Assembly (NCBI GenBank): GCA_023426225.1
Contig: JAFABD010000064.1
Span: forward strand, 1-21,943
DNA: 21,943 nucleotides
Reading direction: 5' to 3'
Source: Pseudomonadota bacterium
GTDB lineage: Bacteria > Pseudomonadota > Alphaproteobacteria > Sphingomonadales > Sphingomonadaceae
The notes below the pieces were generated by a model that saw only the letters and a list, made by a program, of their open reading frames with translations, made no database searches and was not told the origin of the DNA. The translations under genes were made by a program, and so were the position numbers. Below are positions 1 to 6,800 of the stretch, piece by piece (position 1 is the first letter of the stretch; every line of letters begins with the position of its first letter).

Positions 1-338
1 CATGGCCGCCGCGTCGCCCGGCCGAAGCGCCGAACGCCGGCCCAGCCGAACAGCGCCGCGACGCCCAGCGTCGCCACCACGACGATCAGCGTCGCCCAGC
101 CCGCGCCGATCAGCGCGGCGCGCGCAAGCACCAGCCCCACGACGAGCGCGATCGCCGCCGCGATCACGAGCACCGCCGCGATCGAGACGAAGAGAAGCGC
201 GCGTCGCGCCAGCGCCAGCCGATCGGCGACGACCGCGCCGGCATAGTCGAGTTCGGCACGAACATAGGCCCGCGCATCGTCGACCAGCCGCGCGATCACC
301 ACGCCGATCGCGGCGTCGTCAGGTTCGGGTTGTTCCAC
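1..338 (-). CDS. Phage-holin-family / YqjE-like membrane protein (3' end outside window)
   Basis: This partial gene encodes at least 112 residues starting from GTG at 338; its stop lies beyond the window edge. The N-terminal 45 residues are charged and probably helical (VEQPEPDDAAI...). Two strongly hydrophobic segments follow at about residues 47-71 and 76-101, ending in a basic stretch (GVRRFGRATRR). Acidic N-terminus, two transmembrane helices and a position just downstream of a DUF883/YqjD-like gene are typical of the YqjE/holin-superfamily partner, a small inner-membrane protein of unknown biochemical role. The start is uncertain because a second GTG lies at 344 and there is no convincing Shine-Dalgarno sequence. 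The TGA of the upstream gene is in the same reading frame, 15 bases before this start. The family name is an inference from topology and neighbourhood. Confidence 0.7.
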   Translation of the reverse strand, partial: MEQPEPDDAAIGVVIARLVDDARAYVRAELDYAGAVVADRLALARRALLFVSIAAVLVIAAAIALVVGLVLARAALIGAGWATLIVVVATLGVAALFGWAGVRRFGRATRRP

Positions 339-353
339 CCCCACAGCCCCCGA

Positions 354-974
354 TCAGATCGTCGGGTTCGGTCCCGCGGTGCCACCCGTTCCGGTGGCAT
401 CGTTCGACGCCGTGTTCGAAGCCGCCCCGCCGGCCGCATCGGAGGTGCCGGCGGCCGGGGCCGCCGGGGTGGCCGGTTCCGCCGCAGGGGCGTCGCCGTC
501 TGTCGTGCCCGCAGTGCCGCGCGCCGAATCGACGCCCGACTTCACCAGCCGCGCGAGCACGAAGCCGAGCGCGGCGGCGGTGCCGACGGCAACCGCCGGG
601 CTCTTGCGGATCAGCGCGTTGGCGTCGGCGAGCAGGTCGTCGACCTCCTTGCTGCGGAGCGAATCGGCGAAGCCCGAAATGCCCTCGGCCGCGCTGCGCG
701 CATAGCGGCCATATTCGGCCCCCAGCTTGGCATCGACATCGTCGGCCGCGCCGGCCATCAGCCGCGCGAATTCGTCGAGCGCGCTCGTTGCCTTGGCCTT
801 GCCCTCGTCGGCGAAGCTGCGCGCCTGATCGGCGGCCTGCTGGCCGAGCTTGCTCGCCTCCTCGCGCAGCGTGTCGGTCGCGCTGCGCTTGGACTGGGCC
901 TGCGCCTGCGGCTCTTCGTCGCCGTTGAGCGGGATAGCGGGCGTTGCCGCGCCGGAAATCGTTTCGTCAGCCAT
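354..974 (-). CDS. DUF883/YqjD-like membrane-anchored protein
   Basis: This 206-residue protein starts at ATG 974, preceded by AAAGGG. Residues 30-110 form a charged, Ala-rich amphipathic region suited to a helix or coiled coil. Residues 108-145 (EVDDLLADANALI, then RKSPAVAVGTAAALGFVLARL) match the C-terminal end of DUF883 proteins, where a short acidic helix leads into one glycine-containing transmembrane segment. In E. coli the relatives YqjD/ElaB bind ribosomes at the inner membrane in stationary phase; whether this protein does so is unknown. Unusually, about 55 low-complexity residues (Ala, Gly, Thr, Pro, Asn, Asp) follow the membrane segment, whereas the enterobacterial proteins end there. 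It probably forms an operon with the holin-like gene 15 bases downstream. Confidence 0.8.
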   Translation of the reverse strand: MADETISGAATPAIPLNGDEEPQAQAQSKRSATDTLREEASKLGQQAADQARSFADEGKAKATSALDEFARLMAGAADDVDAKLGAEYGRYARSAAEGISGFADSLRSKEVDDLLADANALIRKSPAVAVGTAAALGFVLARLVKSGVDSARGTAGTTDGDAPAAEPATPAAPAAGTSDAAGGAASNTASNDATGTGGTAGPNPTI

Positions 975-1040
975 GCCGAAGCCCTTTCTGTTGCTCGATC
1001 CAGACAACCACAGGCACTTGTGGCGGTTCCATCCTTCGCG

Positions 1041-1069
1041 TTGCCGTGCCGCGCACAAGCCGTTAGAGG
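1041..1069 (+). promoter_or_regulatory. Weak candidate promoter for eno
   Basis: TTGCCG at 1041-1046 is followed after 17 bases by TAGAGG at 1064-1069. This would start transcription about 45 bases upstream of the eno GTG. The -35 is reasonable and the -10 is poor, so this is only a candidate in the 145-base region between the divergent DUF883 and eno genes. Confidence 0.3.
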
Positions 1070-1097
1070 CTCGCGGCGAAACACCGACAATCCGACA

Positions 1098-1109
1098 CCC
1101 TACGTAGGG
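1098..1109 (+). promoter_or_regulatory. 12-bp perfect palindrome overlapping the eno ribosome binding site
   Basis: CCCTACGTAGGG is its own reverse complement and ends inside the Shine-Dalgarno sequence AGGGAG (1106-1111), which sits 8 bases before the eno GTG at 1120. It could be a protein-binding site. In RNA, CCCU could pair with AGGG around an ACGU loop and partly hide the ribosome binding site. The palindrome is directly visible; any function is inferred. Confidence 0.4.
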
Positions 1110-1119
1110 AGACCGTTCC

Positions 1120-2397
1120 GTGACCGCAATCATCGACATTCATGGCCGCCAGATCCTCGACAGCCGCGGCAATCCGACTGTGGAAGTCGACGTGCTGCTC
1201 GAAGACGGCAGCTTCGGCCGCGCCGCGGTGCCCTCGGGCGCGTCGACCGGCGCGCACGAGGCCGTCGAGAAGCGCGACGGCGACAAGAGCCGCTGGCTCG
1301 GCAAGGGCGTCGACGACGCGATCGACGCGGTCAATGACGAGATCGCCGAGGCGGTGCTGGGCCTCGACGCCGAGGATCAGGCCGACCTCGACCGGGTGAT
1401 GATCGAACTCGACGGCACCGCCAACAAGGGCCGGCTGGGCGCCAACGCGATCCTGGGCGTCAGCCTGGCGGTGGCGAAGGCGGCGGCGGAGGCGCGCGGC
1501 CTGCCGCTCTATCGCTATGTCGGCGGGGTGAGCGCGCATGTCCTGCCGGTGCCGATGATGAACATCATCAACGGCGGCGAACATGCCGACAATCCGATCG
1601 ATTTCCAGGAATTCATGATCATGCCGGTCGGCGCGCCGAACATCGTCGAGGCGGTGCGGTGCGGCGCCGAGATCTTCCACACGCTGAAGAAGAAGCTGCA
1701 CGACAAGGGGCTGGCGACGGGCGTGGGCGACGAGGGCGGCTTTGCCCCCAACATCGCCTCGACCACCGATGCGCTCGACTTCCTGATGCAGTCGATCGAG
1801 GCGGCGGGCTATACCCCCGGCGAGGACGTGATGCTGGCGCTCGACTGCGCCGCGACCGAGTTCTTCCGTGACGGCGCCTATCACATCTCGGGCGAGGGCA
1901 AGGTGCTGTCGCCGACGGGCATGGCCGAATATCTGGCCGACCTGGCGGCGCGTTACCCGATCCTGTCGATCGAGGACGGCATGGCCGAGGACGATTTCGA
2001 GGGCTGGAAGGCGCTGACCGACGCGATCGGCGACAAGGTCCAACTGGTCGGCGACGACCTGTTCGTCACCAACCCGAAGCGGCTGGCGATGGGGATCGAA
2101 CAGGGGCTGGCGAACTCGCTGCTCGTCAAGGTCAACCAGATCGGCACGCTGACCGAGACGCTGGAGGCGGTAAGCCTGGCGCAGCGTTCGTCGTACACCG
2201 CGGTGATGTCGCATCGTTCGGGCGAGACCGAGGACGCCACGATCGCCGACCTGGCGGTGGCGACCAATTGCGGGCAGATCAAGACGGGCAGCCTGGCGCG
2301 TTCGGACCGGCTCGCCAAGTACAACCAGCTGATCCGCATCGAGGAAGAGCTGGGCGACGCCGCCGTCTATGCCGGCACGTCGATCCTGCGGAACTGA
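1120..2397 (+). CDS. eno: Enolase (phosphopyruvate hydratase)
   Basis: Enolase converts 2-phosphoglycerate to phosphoenolpyruvate in glycolysis and gluconeogenesis; it is cytosolic, usually a homodimer or homo-octamer, and Mg-dependent. The 425-residue length is normal. The N-terminal motif RQILDSRGNPTVEVDV is present. By motif comparison with the E. coli enzyme, metal ligands are D242, E285 (SIEDGMAEDD) and D312 (GDDLFVTN). Catalytic residues are E205 (GVGDEGG) and K337 (LLVKVNQ), and H365-R366-S367 and K388 also match. The C-terminal signature SHRSGETEDATIADLAVA is intact. The start is GTG at 1120 with AGGGAG 8 bases upstream. The next gene, ftsB, follows 56 bases downstream, a pairing frequent in alphaproteobacteria, where pdhA/pdhB then follow as here. 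Confidence 0.98.
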   Translation: MTAIIDIHGRQILDSRGNPTVEVDVLLEDGSFGRAAVPSGASTGAHEAVEKRDGDKSRWLGKGVDDAIDAVNDEIAEAVLGLDAEDQADLDRVMIELDGTANKGRLGANAILGVSLAVAKAAAEARGLPLYRYVGGVSAHVLPVPMMNIINGGEHADNPIDFQEFMIMPVGAPNIVEAVRCGAEIFHTLKKKLHDKGLATGVGDEGGFAPNIASTTDALDFLMQSIEAAGYTPGEDVMLALDCAATEFFRDGAYHISGEGKVLSPTGMAEYLADLAARYPILSIEDGMAEDDFEGWKALTDAIGDKVQLVGDDLFVTNPKRLAMGIEQGLANSLLVKVNQIGTLTETLEAVSLAQRSSYTAVMSHRSGETEDATIADLAVATNCGQIKTGSLARSDRLAKYNQLIRIEEELGDAAVYAGTSILRN

Positions 2398-2453
2398 AAA
2401 TCCGGGAAAATCGCACCTTGATTAACGACTGGTCATACGCGACACAGGGGATC

Positions 2454-2774
2454 ATGGTGCGACGGTCCCCCATCCAGACGTTGTTGCGCCGCGCGGGGCT
2501 TCCCGCTGCGGCGCTCATCGCGATCGCCTTTTTCGGCTATAATGCCGTGATGGGGCCGACGGGCATCTTCGCGACCAAGGCGCTGAAGATCGAGCTGCAG
2601 CAGAAGCAGGCCGAATATGCCGCGCTCGACAAGCGGCGCGCCGAATTGCGCAACCGCGTCAACCTGCTCGACCGCCGGCACGGCGCCGACCCCGACCTGG
2701 TCGACGAACTGGTGCGCCGCCAGCTCAACGTGGCGCGCCCCGACGAGGTGATCGTCCCGCTCGACCGCAAGTGA
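2454..2774 (+). CDS. ftsB: Septum formation initiator family protein (FtsB/DivIC-like)
   Basis: This small bitopic membrane protein of 106 residues belongs to the FtsB/DivIC family, which links FtsL and FtsQ in the divisome and helps activate septal peptidoglycan synthesis. Visible features are a short basic cytoplasmic start (MVRRSPIQTLLRR), one transmembrane helix at about residues 15-34, a coiled coil at about 41-75 rich in Glu, Lys, Arg and Leu, and a C-terminal conserved block (DPDLVDELVRRQLNVARPDE). The reading frame is open further upstream into eno, but ATG 2454 is chosen because AGGGG lies just before it and the family begins here. The gene lies 56 bases after eno on the same strand, so co-transcription with eno is likely. 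Assignment as FtsB itself, within the family, rests on the alphaproteobacterial eno neighbourhood. Confidence 0.88.
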   Translation: MVRRSPIQTLLRRAGLPAAALIAIAFFGYNAVMGPTGIFATKALKIELQQKQAEYAALDKRRAELRNRVNLLDRRHGADPDLVDELVRRQLNVARPDEVIVPLDRK

Positions 2775-2822
2775 CGGTTCGTCCATGATGGCAGTGCGCC
2801 GCTTTCGGGACGCATGCGGACG

Positions 2823-2834
2823 GTCAACGTTGAC
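2823..2834. promoter_or_regulatory. 12-bp perfect palindrome upstream of pdhA
   Basis: GTCAACGTTGAC is perfectly self-complementary and lies about 155 bases before the pdhA start in the 212-base ftsB-pdhA gap. Its right half, CGTTGAC, recurs at 2912-2918, close to the candidate pdhA promoter. This arrangement resembles a regulator operator plus a half-site, but no regulator can be named from the sequence. Confidence 0.4.
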
Positions 2835-2919
2835 ATAATCAAAAGGACAGGCATGGGAGGAAAGGCGCGGTCAGGCAGAAGGGCGAGGGGCGAACAGCCC
2901 GGTTCCCGATGCGTTGACG

Positions 2920-2949
2920 TTGCGTCCCCCGCGGGATCGCGCATATAGG
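2920..2949 (+). promoter_or_regulatory. Candidate pdhA promoter
   Basis: TTGCGT at 2920-2925 is followed after 18 bases by TATAGG at 2944-2949, about 38 bases before the pdhA GTG. The better -35-like TTGACG at 2914 is 24 bases from the same -10 and so is badly spaced. A separate promoter for the pdh genes is plausible given the 212-base gap, but the match is weak. Confidence 0.4.
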
Positions 2950-2986
2950 CGAATGACCTGACCTCCCCCAGGCAAGAGGATATATC

Positions 2987-4036
2987 GTGGCCAAAACACC
3001 GGCACGCAAAACCCCCGTCGAACCCCCGGTACCCAATCGCGAGCGGCCGAGCGAGCCGCAGCGGTACACGGCCTCGAAGGACGAGCTGCTCGCCTTTTAT
3101 CGCCAGATGCTGCTGATCCGCCGTTTCGAGGAAAAGGCCGGCCAGCTCTATGGCCTGGGCTTCATCGGCGGCTTCTGTCACCTTTACATCGGCCAGGAGG
3201 CGGTTGCCGTCGGGCTGCAGTCGGCGCTGGACGGCGAGAAGGACTCGGTGATCACCGGCTATCGCGACCATGGCCACATGCTCGCCTATGGCATCGATCC
3301 CAAGGTCATCATGGCCGAGCTGACGGGACGCCAGGCCGGCATCTCGAAGGGCAAGGGCGGGTCGATGCACATGTTTTCGACCGAGAAGAAGTTTTACGGC
3401 GGCCACGGGATCGTCGGCGCGCAGGTCTCGCTCGGCACCGGGCTTGCCTTTGCGCACAAGTATAACGGGGACGGCGGCGTCGCCATGGCCTATTTCGGCG
3501 ACGGCGCCGCGAACCAGGGCCAGGTGTACGAATCGTTCAACATGGCCGAGCTGTGGAAGCTCCCGATCATCTATGTGATCGAGAACAACCAGTACGCCAT
3601 GGGCACCAGCGTCAACCGTTCGTCGGCGGAGGACCAGCTCTATCGCCGCGGCGAGAGCTTCCGCATCCCCGGCATCCAGGTCGACGGCATGGACGTGCTT
3701 GCGTGCCGCGGCGCGGCCGAGGAGGCACTCGCCTGGGTGCGCGCGGGCAAGGGACCGATCATCCTCGAGATGAAGACCTATCGCTATCGCGGCCACTCGA
3801 TGTCGGACCCGGCCAAGTATCGCTCGCGCGAGGAAGTGCAGGCGGTGCGCGAGAAGTCGGACCCGATCGAGGCCGCCAAGCGCGAGCTGGCGGCGATGGG
3901 CGTCGACGAGGACGCGCTGAAGCCGATCGACCAGGAGATTCGCAAGATCGTCAACGAGGCCGCCGATTTCGCCGAACAGACGCCGGAGCCCGATCCGGCC
4001 GAACTGTATACCGACGTGCTGGTGGAGTCCTATTGA
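2987..4036 (+). CDS. pdhA: Pyruvate dehydrogenase E1 component, alpha subunit
   Basis: This is the thiamine-diphosphate-binding alpha subunit of the alpha2beta2 E1 enzyme, which decarboxylates pyruvate and passes the acetyl group to lipoyl domains on the way to acetyl-CoA. It has 349 residues, a normal length. The ThDP/Mg motif is exact: GDG at 171-173, 26 residues, then NN at 200-201. The conserved loop YRYRGHSMSDPAKYR (265-279) is present. About 28 N-terminal residues rich in Pro, Lys and Arg precede the domain. The start is GTG 2987 with AAGAGGA 6 bases upstream. pdhB begins one base after the pdhA stop, so the two are translationally linked. E2 (pdhC) and lpd are not in this window, as in Zymomonas mobilis, where the E1 genes form a separate cluster. 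Confidence 0.97.
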   Translation: MAKTPARKTPVEPPVPNRERPSEPQRYTASKDELLAFYRQMLLIRRFEEKAGQLYGLGFIGGFCHLYIGQEAVAVGLQSALDGEKDSVITGYRDHGHMLAYGIDPKVIMAELTGRQAGISKGKGGSMHMFSTEKKFYGGHGIVGAQVSLGTGLAFAHKYNGDGGVAMAYFGDGAANQGQVYESFNMAELWKLPIIYVIENNQYAMGTSVNRSSAEDQLYRRGESFRIPGIQVDGMDVLACRGAAEEALAWVRAGKGPIILEMKTYRYRGHSMSDPAKYRSREEVQAVREKSDPIEAAKRELAAMGVDEDALKPIDQEIRKIVNEAADFAEQTPEPDPAELYTDVLVESY

Positions 4037-4037
4037 G

Positions 4038-5432
4038 ATGGCGATCGAACTGAAGATGCCGGCGCTGTCGCCGACGATGGAAGAAGGCACGCTCGCCAAG
4101 TGGCTCGTCAAGGAAGGCGACGTGGTGAAGTCGGGCGACATTCTCGCCGAGATCGAGACCGACAAGGCGACGATGGAATTCGAAGCGGTTGACGAAGGCA
4201 CGGTCGCGCAGATCCTGGTGCCCGCGGGCACCGACAATGTGAAGGTCGGCACCGTGATCGCGATGATCGCGGGCGAGGGCGAGGACGCCGCCAAGCCCGC
4301 GACCGCCGCCGCCGCCGAGGCGCCCGCCGCTGCGGCCAAGGCGGCCGAGTCGGATGCGCCCGCGCCGCGCAAGGCCGACAGCGGCACGACGCAGCTTGCC
4401 AGCAACAAGGCCGCGACCGTTTCCGATCCCGCCATCCCGGCGGGAACGCCGATGGTCAAGGTGACGGTGCGCGAGGCGCTGCGCGACGCGATGGCCGAGG
4501 AAATGCGGGCCGACGCGCGCGTGTTCGTGATGGGCGAGGAAGTCGCCGAATATCAGGGCGCGTACAAGGTGACGCAGGGGCTGCTCGAGGAATTCGGGCC
4601 GCAGCGCGTGATCGACACGCCGATCACCGAATATGGCTTTGCCGGCGTCGGCACGGGCGCGGCGATGGGCGGGCTGAAGCCGATCGTCGAGTTCATGACG
4701 TTCAACTTCGCCATGCAGGCGATCGACCACATCATCAATTCGGCGGCCAAGACCAACTATATGTCGGGCGGCCAGATGCGGTGCCCGATCGTGTTCCGCG
4801 GCCCGAACGGCGCGGCGAGCCGCGTGGGAGCGCAGCACAGCCAGAATTACGGCCCGTGGTATGCGAGCGTGCCGGGGCTGATCGTGATCGCGCCCTATGA
4901 CGCGGCCGATGCCAAGGGGCTGTTGAAGGCGGCGATCCGTTCGGAAGATCCGGTCGTGTTCCTCGAAAACGAGCTGATGTACGGCCGGACGTTCGAGATC
5001 CCGCAGCTCGACGACTATGTCCTGCCGATCGGCAAGGCGCGCGTGATCCGCGAGGGCCGCGACGTGACGCTGGTGTCCTATTCGATTGGTGTCGGCGTCG
5101 CGCTGGAAGCGGCGGAGACGCTGGCCGCCGAGGGGATCGAGGCCGAGGTGATCGACCTGCGCACGCTGCGTCCGCTCGACCGCGAGACGGTGCTCCAGAG
5201 CCTGAAGAAGACCAACCGGATGGTGGTTGTCGAGGAAGGCTGGCCGACCTGTTCGATCGCGTCGGAGATCTGCGCGATCGCGATGGAGGACGGCTTTGAC
5301 GACCTCGACGCGCCGGTGCTGCGCGTCACCGACGAGGACGTGCCGCTTCCCTATGCCGCCAACCTTGAAAAGCTGGCGCTGATCACCGCCGACAAGGTGG
5401 TCGCGGCAGTCAAGAAGGTGACGTACCGCTAA
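4038..5432 (+). CDS. pdhB: Pyruvate dehydrogenase E1 beta subunit with N-terminal lipoyl domain
   Basis: This 464-residue protein joins a lipoyl (biotinyl-type) domain at residues 1-80 to an E1-beta transketolase-type domain from about residue 138 to the end. The lipoylation site is K43 in ETDKATMEF. The linker (about 82-135) is rich in Ala, Pro and Lys, as is usual for swinging-arm linkers. E1-beta motifs include EEVAEYQGAYKVTQGL, DTPITEYGFAG and FNFAMQAIDHI. Ordinary E1-beta subunits are about 325-330 residues, and the extra length is the lipoyl domain and linker. Such lipoylated E1-beta proteins are known in alphaproteobacteria including Zymomonas. The start ATG 4038 follows the pdhA stop by one base. 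Transcription ends before a convergent gene. Confidence 0.97.
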   Translation: MAIELKMPALSPTMEEGTLAKWLVKEGDVVKSGDILAEIETDKATMEFEAVDEGTVAQILVPAGTDNVKVGTVIAMIAGEGEDAAKPATAAAAEAPAAAAKAAESDAPAPRKADSGTTQLASNKAATVSDPAIPAGTPMVKVTVREALRDAMAEEMRADARVFVMGEEVAEYQGAYKVTQGLLEEFGPQRVIDTPITEYGFAGVGTGAAMGGLKPIVEFMTFNFAMQAIDHIINSAAKTNYMSGGQMRCPIVFRGPNGAASRVGAQHSQNYGPWYASVPGLIVIAPYDAADAKGLLKAAIRSEDPVVFLENELMYGRTFEIPQLDDYVLPIGKARVIREGRDVTLVSYSIGVGVALEAAETLAAEGIEAEVIDLRTLRPLDRETVLQSLKKTNRMVVVEEGWPTCSIASEICAIAMEDGFDDLDAPVLRVTDEDVPLPYAANLEKLALITADKVVAAVKKVTYR

Positions 5433-5474
5433 ACGCGGTCGCCACCGTCGCCGAGCCATGCCGGTCCGTCGTCC

Positions 5475-5492
5475 GCCCCCTTGCCGGGGGGC
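5475..5492. terminator. GC-rich hairpin between convergent genes
   Basis: GCCCCC (5475-5480) pairs with GGGGGC (5487-5492) around a 6-base loop, in the 91-base gap between the end of pdhB and the end of the convergent TadF-like gene. There is no T-run on either side, so it is at best an imperfect bidirectional terminator. Confidence 0.3.
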
Positions 5493-5523
5493 AGGCGGCG
5501 GGCCGGTTCGCTGTTGGAGGCAA

Positions 5524-6210
5524 TCAGCTCGTGTAGCGGTCGCAGGTCGAGCGGGTGGCCGCGGGCGAGGGGTTGTAGATCTGGGCGAAGTCGCGATTGT
5601 CGCGGACCACGAACGACGCGATGAAGTGCAGCTTGCGCGTGTTCGCGATCCAGCCGTTGCCGACGAGCGGCGTGTATTGATAGTTGATCTCGACGAACAT
5701 CACGCCGGAGTTGGTGGGGGCGTTCACCATGGCGCCGCTGTCGCCCATGCCGCTGGGCGCGGGCGTTCCCGCGTCGGCTGCGTTGGTGGTGGTGCCGTCG
5801 CTGGGGTCGGTGGTCCCGTAGCTCGAATCCCAGCCGGCGCCGCGCTGAAGCCCCAGGCAGCGCTGCCAGTGGATCTTCTGCGTGCCCCCGCTGTTTTCGA
5901 GGCTGGAGAGCGTGATCCGGCCGTTGGTGGTGAGCCCGATCGAATTGCCCTGGAAGCGCGCCGCCTGGAGCACGTCGTTGAGGTCCGCCTCGCGCAGCTG
6001 GACGGTGCCCTGGCCGCTCATCAGCCCGACGCGCGAGGCATTGTCGGCGAGGTTGAGCGCGATCTGGCTGAGCTTCTGGTTCACCAGCGAATAGCGCGTG
6101 AGCTCAAGGCCGTAGAGCCCGGCCATCAGCAGCACGGGCAGGCCGAGCGCGAACTCGATGAACGCCGCGCCGCGCCGGTCGCGCAACAGGCGTGCGCGCT
6201 TCAGTTGCAT
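5524..6210 (-). CDS. TadE/TadF-like pseudopilin (Flp/Tad pilus assembly)
   Basis: This 228-residue membrane protein resembles minor pseudopilins of Tad (tight adherence, type IVc pilus) systems. Residues 11-20 (DRRGAAFIEF) carry the class motif: Gly14, then Glu19 at +5 of the predicted mature protein, then an aromatic residue. This is the kind of site processed by the TadV-type prepilin peptidase. A hydrophobic helix (about 16-36) follows. The rest is predicted extracytoplasmic, with a Thr/Ser/Gly/Asp-rich stretch at 130-170 and two cysteines (C118, C223). Start ATG 6210 overlaps the upstream gene's stop by 10 bases, so translation is probably coupled. It is the last gene of a three-gene minus-strand operon. 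The assignment to TadF rather than a second TadE is uncertain. Confidence 0.85.
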   Translation of the reverse strand: MQLKRARLLRDRRGAAFIEFALGLPVLLMAGLYGLELTRYSLVNQKLSQIALNLADNASRVGLMSGQGTVQLREADLNDVLQAARFQGNSIGLTTNGRITLSSLENSGGTQKIHWQRCLGLQRGAGWDSSYGTTDPSDGTTTNAADAGTPAPSGMGDSGAMVNAPTNSGVMFVEINYQYTPLVGNGWIANTRKLHFIASFVVRDNRDFAQIYNPSPAATRSTCDRYTS

Positions 6211-6800
6211 AGATTCTGCACCGTCGGGATCGCCTGGGTGGCATAGGGCTGGTTCTTGAGCAGCGTCTGCGCCGACAGGCTGATCGTCGGCGACCAGCCG
6301 ATCAGTGCGGCCAGCGGGAAGAGCCGCTTGTAGCTGACGCTGACCGAATAGAGCGTGATGTCGCTGGCGCCGCCCTGACCGGTGAGGCCGGGATCGGCGT
6401 CCCACATCTTGTTGCCGTTGACGTCGTCATAGCATTCGCCGGGGTCGCGCACGCCGTTGTTGTTGGCGTCGGTGAAGCGTTCCGGGGCGACGGTGCCGAA
6501 GCTGGTATAGCTTTTGCGGGTGGTCGTGACCTGGGCGTTGGCGATGACGGCGCGGATCTGGGCGGCGACCTTGCCGTCGATCGTGGAGGGGCTGGCGCTT
6601 TCGATCCCGGAGTCGCGGCCAGCCTTCTGTACCGCGCCTTCCAGCACGGCCTGGGCATAGGCCTGATAGGCCATGTCCATCAGCCCCATGACCGCCATGA
6701 GCAACGCAGGGGTGATGAGCGCGAACTCGACCGCGGTGACGCCGCGGCGGTCGGGCGCGAGCCGGCGCAACCGCCGGCCGAGGGGGCGCGCGCCGGTCAT
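6201..6800 (-). CDS. TadE-like pseudopilin with calcium-loop-like insert
   Basis: This 199-residue protein has the Tad pseudopilin pattern near its N-terminus: a basic leader, then DRRGVTAVEFALITP, with Gly20 as probable cleavage site, Glu25 at +5 and a hydrophobic helix at about 21-45. Pseudopilins of this kind help assemble Flp pili or related envelope structures. Between residues 110 and 137 there are two Asp/Asn/Gly-rich loops, DANNNGVRDPGE and DVNGNKMWDAD, which resemble EF-hand or dockerin-type calcium-binding loops. C123 and C198 could form a disulfide. Start ATG 6800 overlaps the upstream stop in an ATGA arrangement. The 3' end overlaps the next gene by 10 bases. Calcium binding is inferred from the spacing of acidic residues only. 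Confidence 0.85.
   Translation of the reverse strand: MTGARPLGRRLRRLAPDRRGVTAVEFALITPALLMAVMGLMDMAYQAYAQAVLEGAVQKAGRDSGIESASPSTIDGKVAAQIRAVIANAQVTTTRKSYTSFGTVAPERFTDANNNGVRDPGECYDDVNGNKMWDADPGLTGQGGASDITLYSVSVSYKRLFPLAALIGWSPTISLSAQTLLKNQPYATQAIPTVQNLCN

Noticed and set aside
2268..2453. Upstream extension of the ftsB frame into eno
   Set aside because: The extension overlaps the enolase C-terminus in another frame, and a good ribosome binding site precedes ATG 2454.
2830..2835. Perfect TTGACA upstream of pdhA as a -35 box
   Set aside because: No acceptable -10 hexamer lies 15-19 bases downstream; the hexamer is better explained as part of the 12-bp palindrome.
2537..4459. 640-codon open frame opposite ftsB and pdhA
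   Set aside because: Antisense to two well-recognised genes and spans their intergenic gap; no domain recognised.
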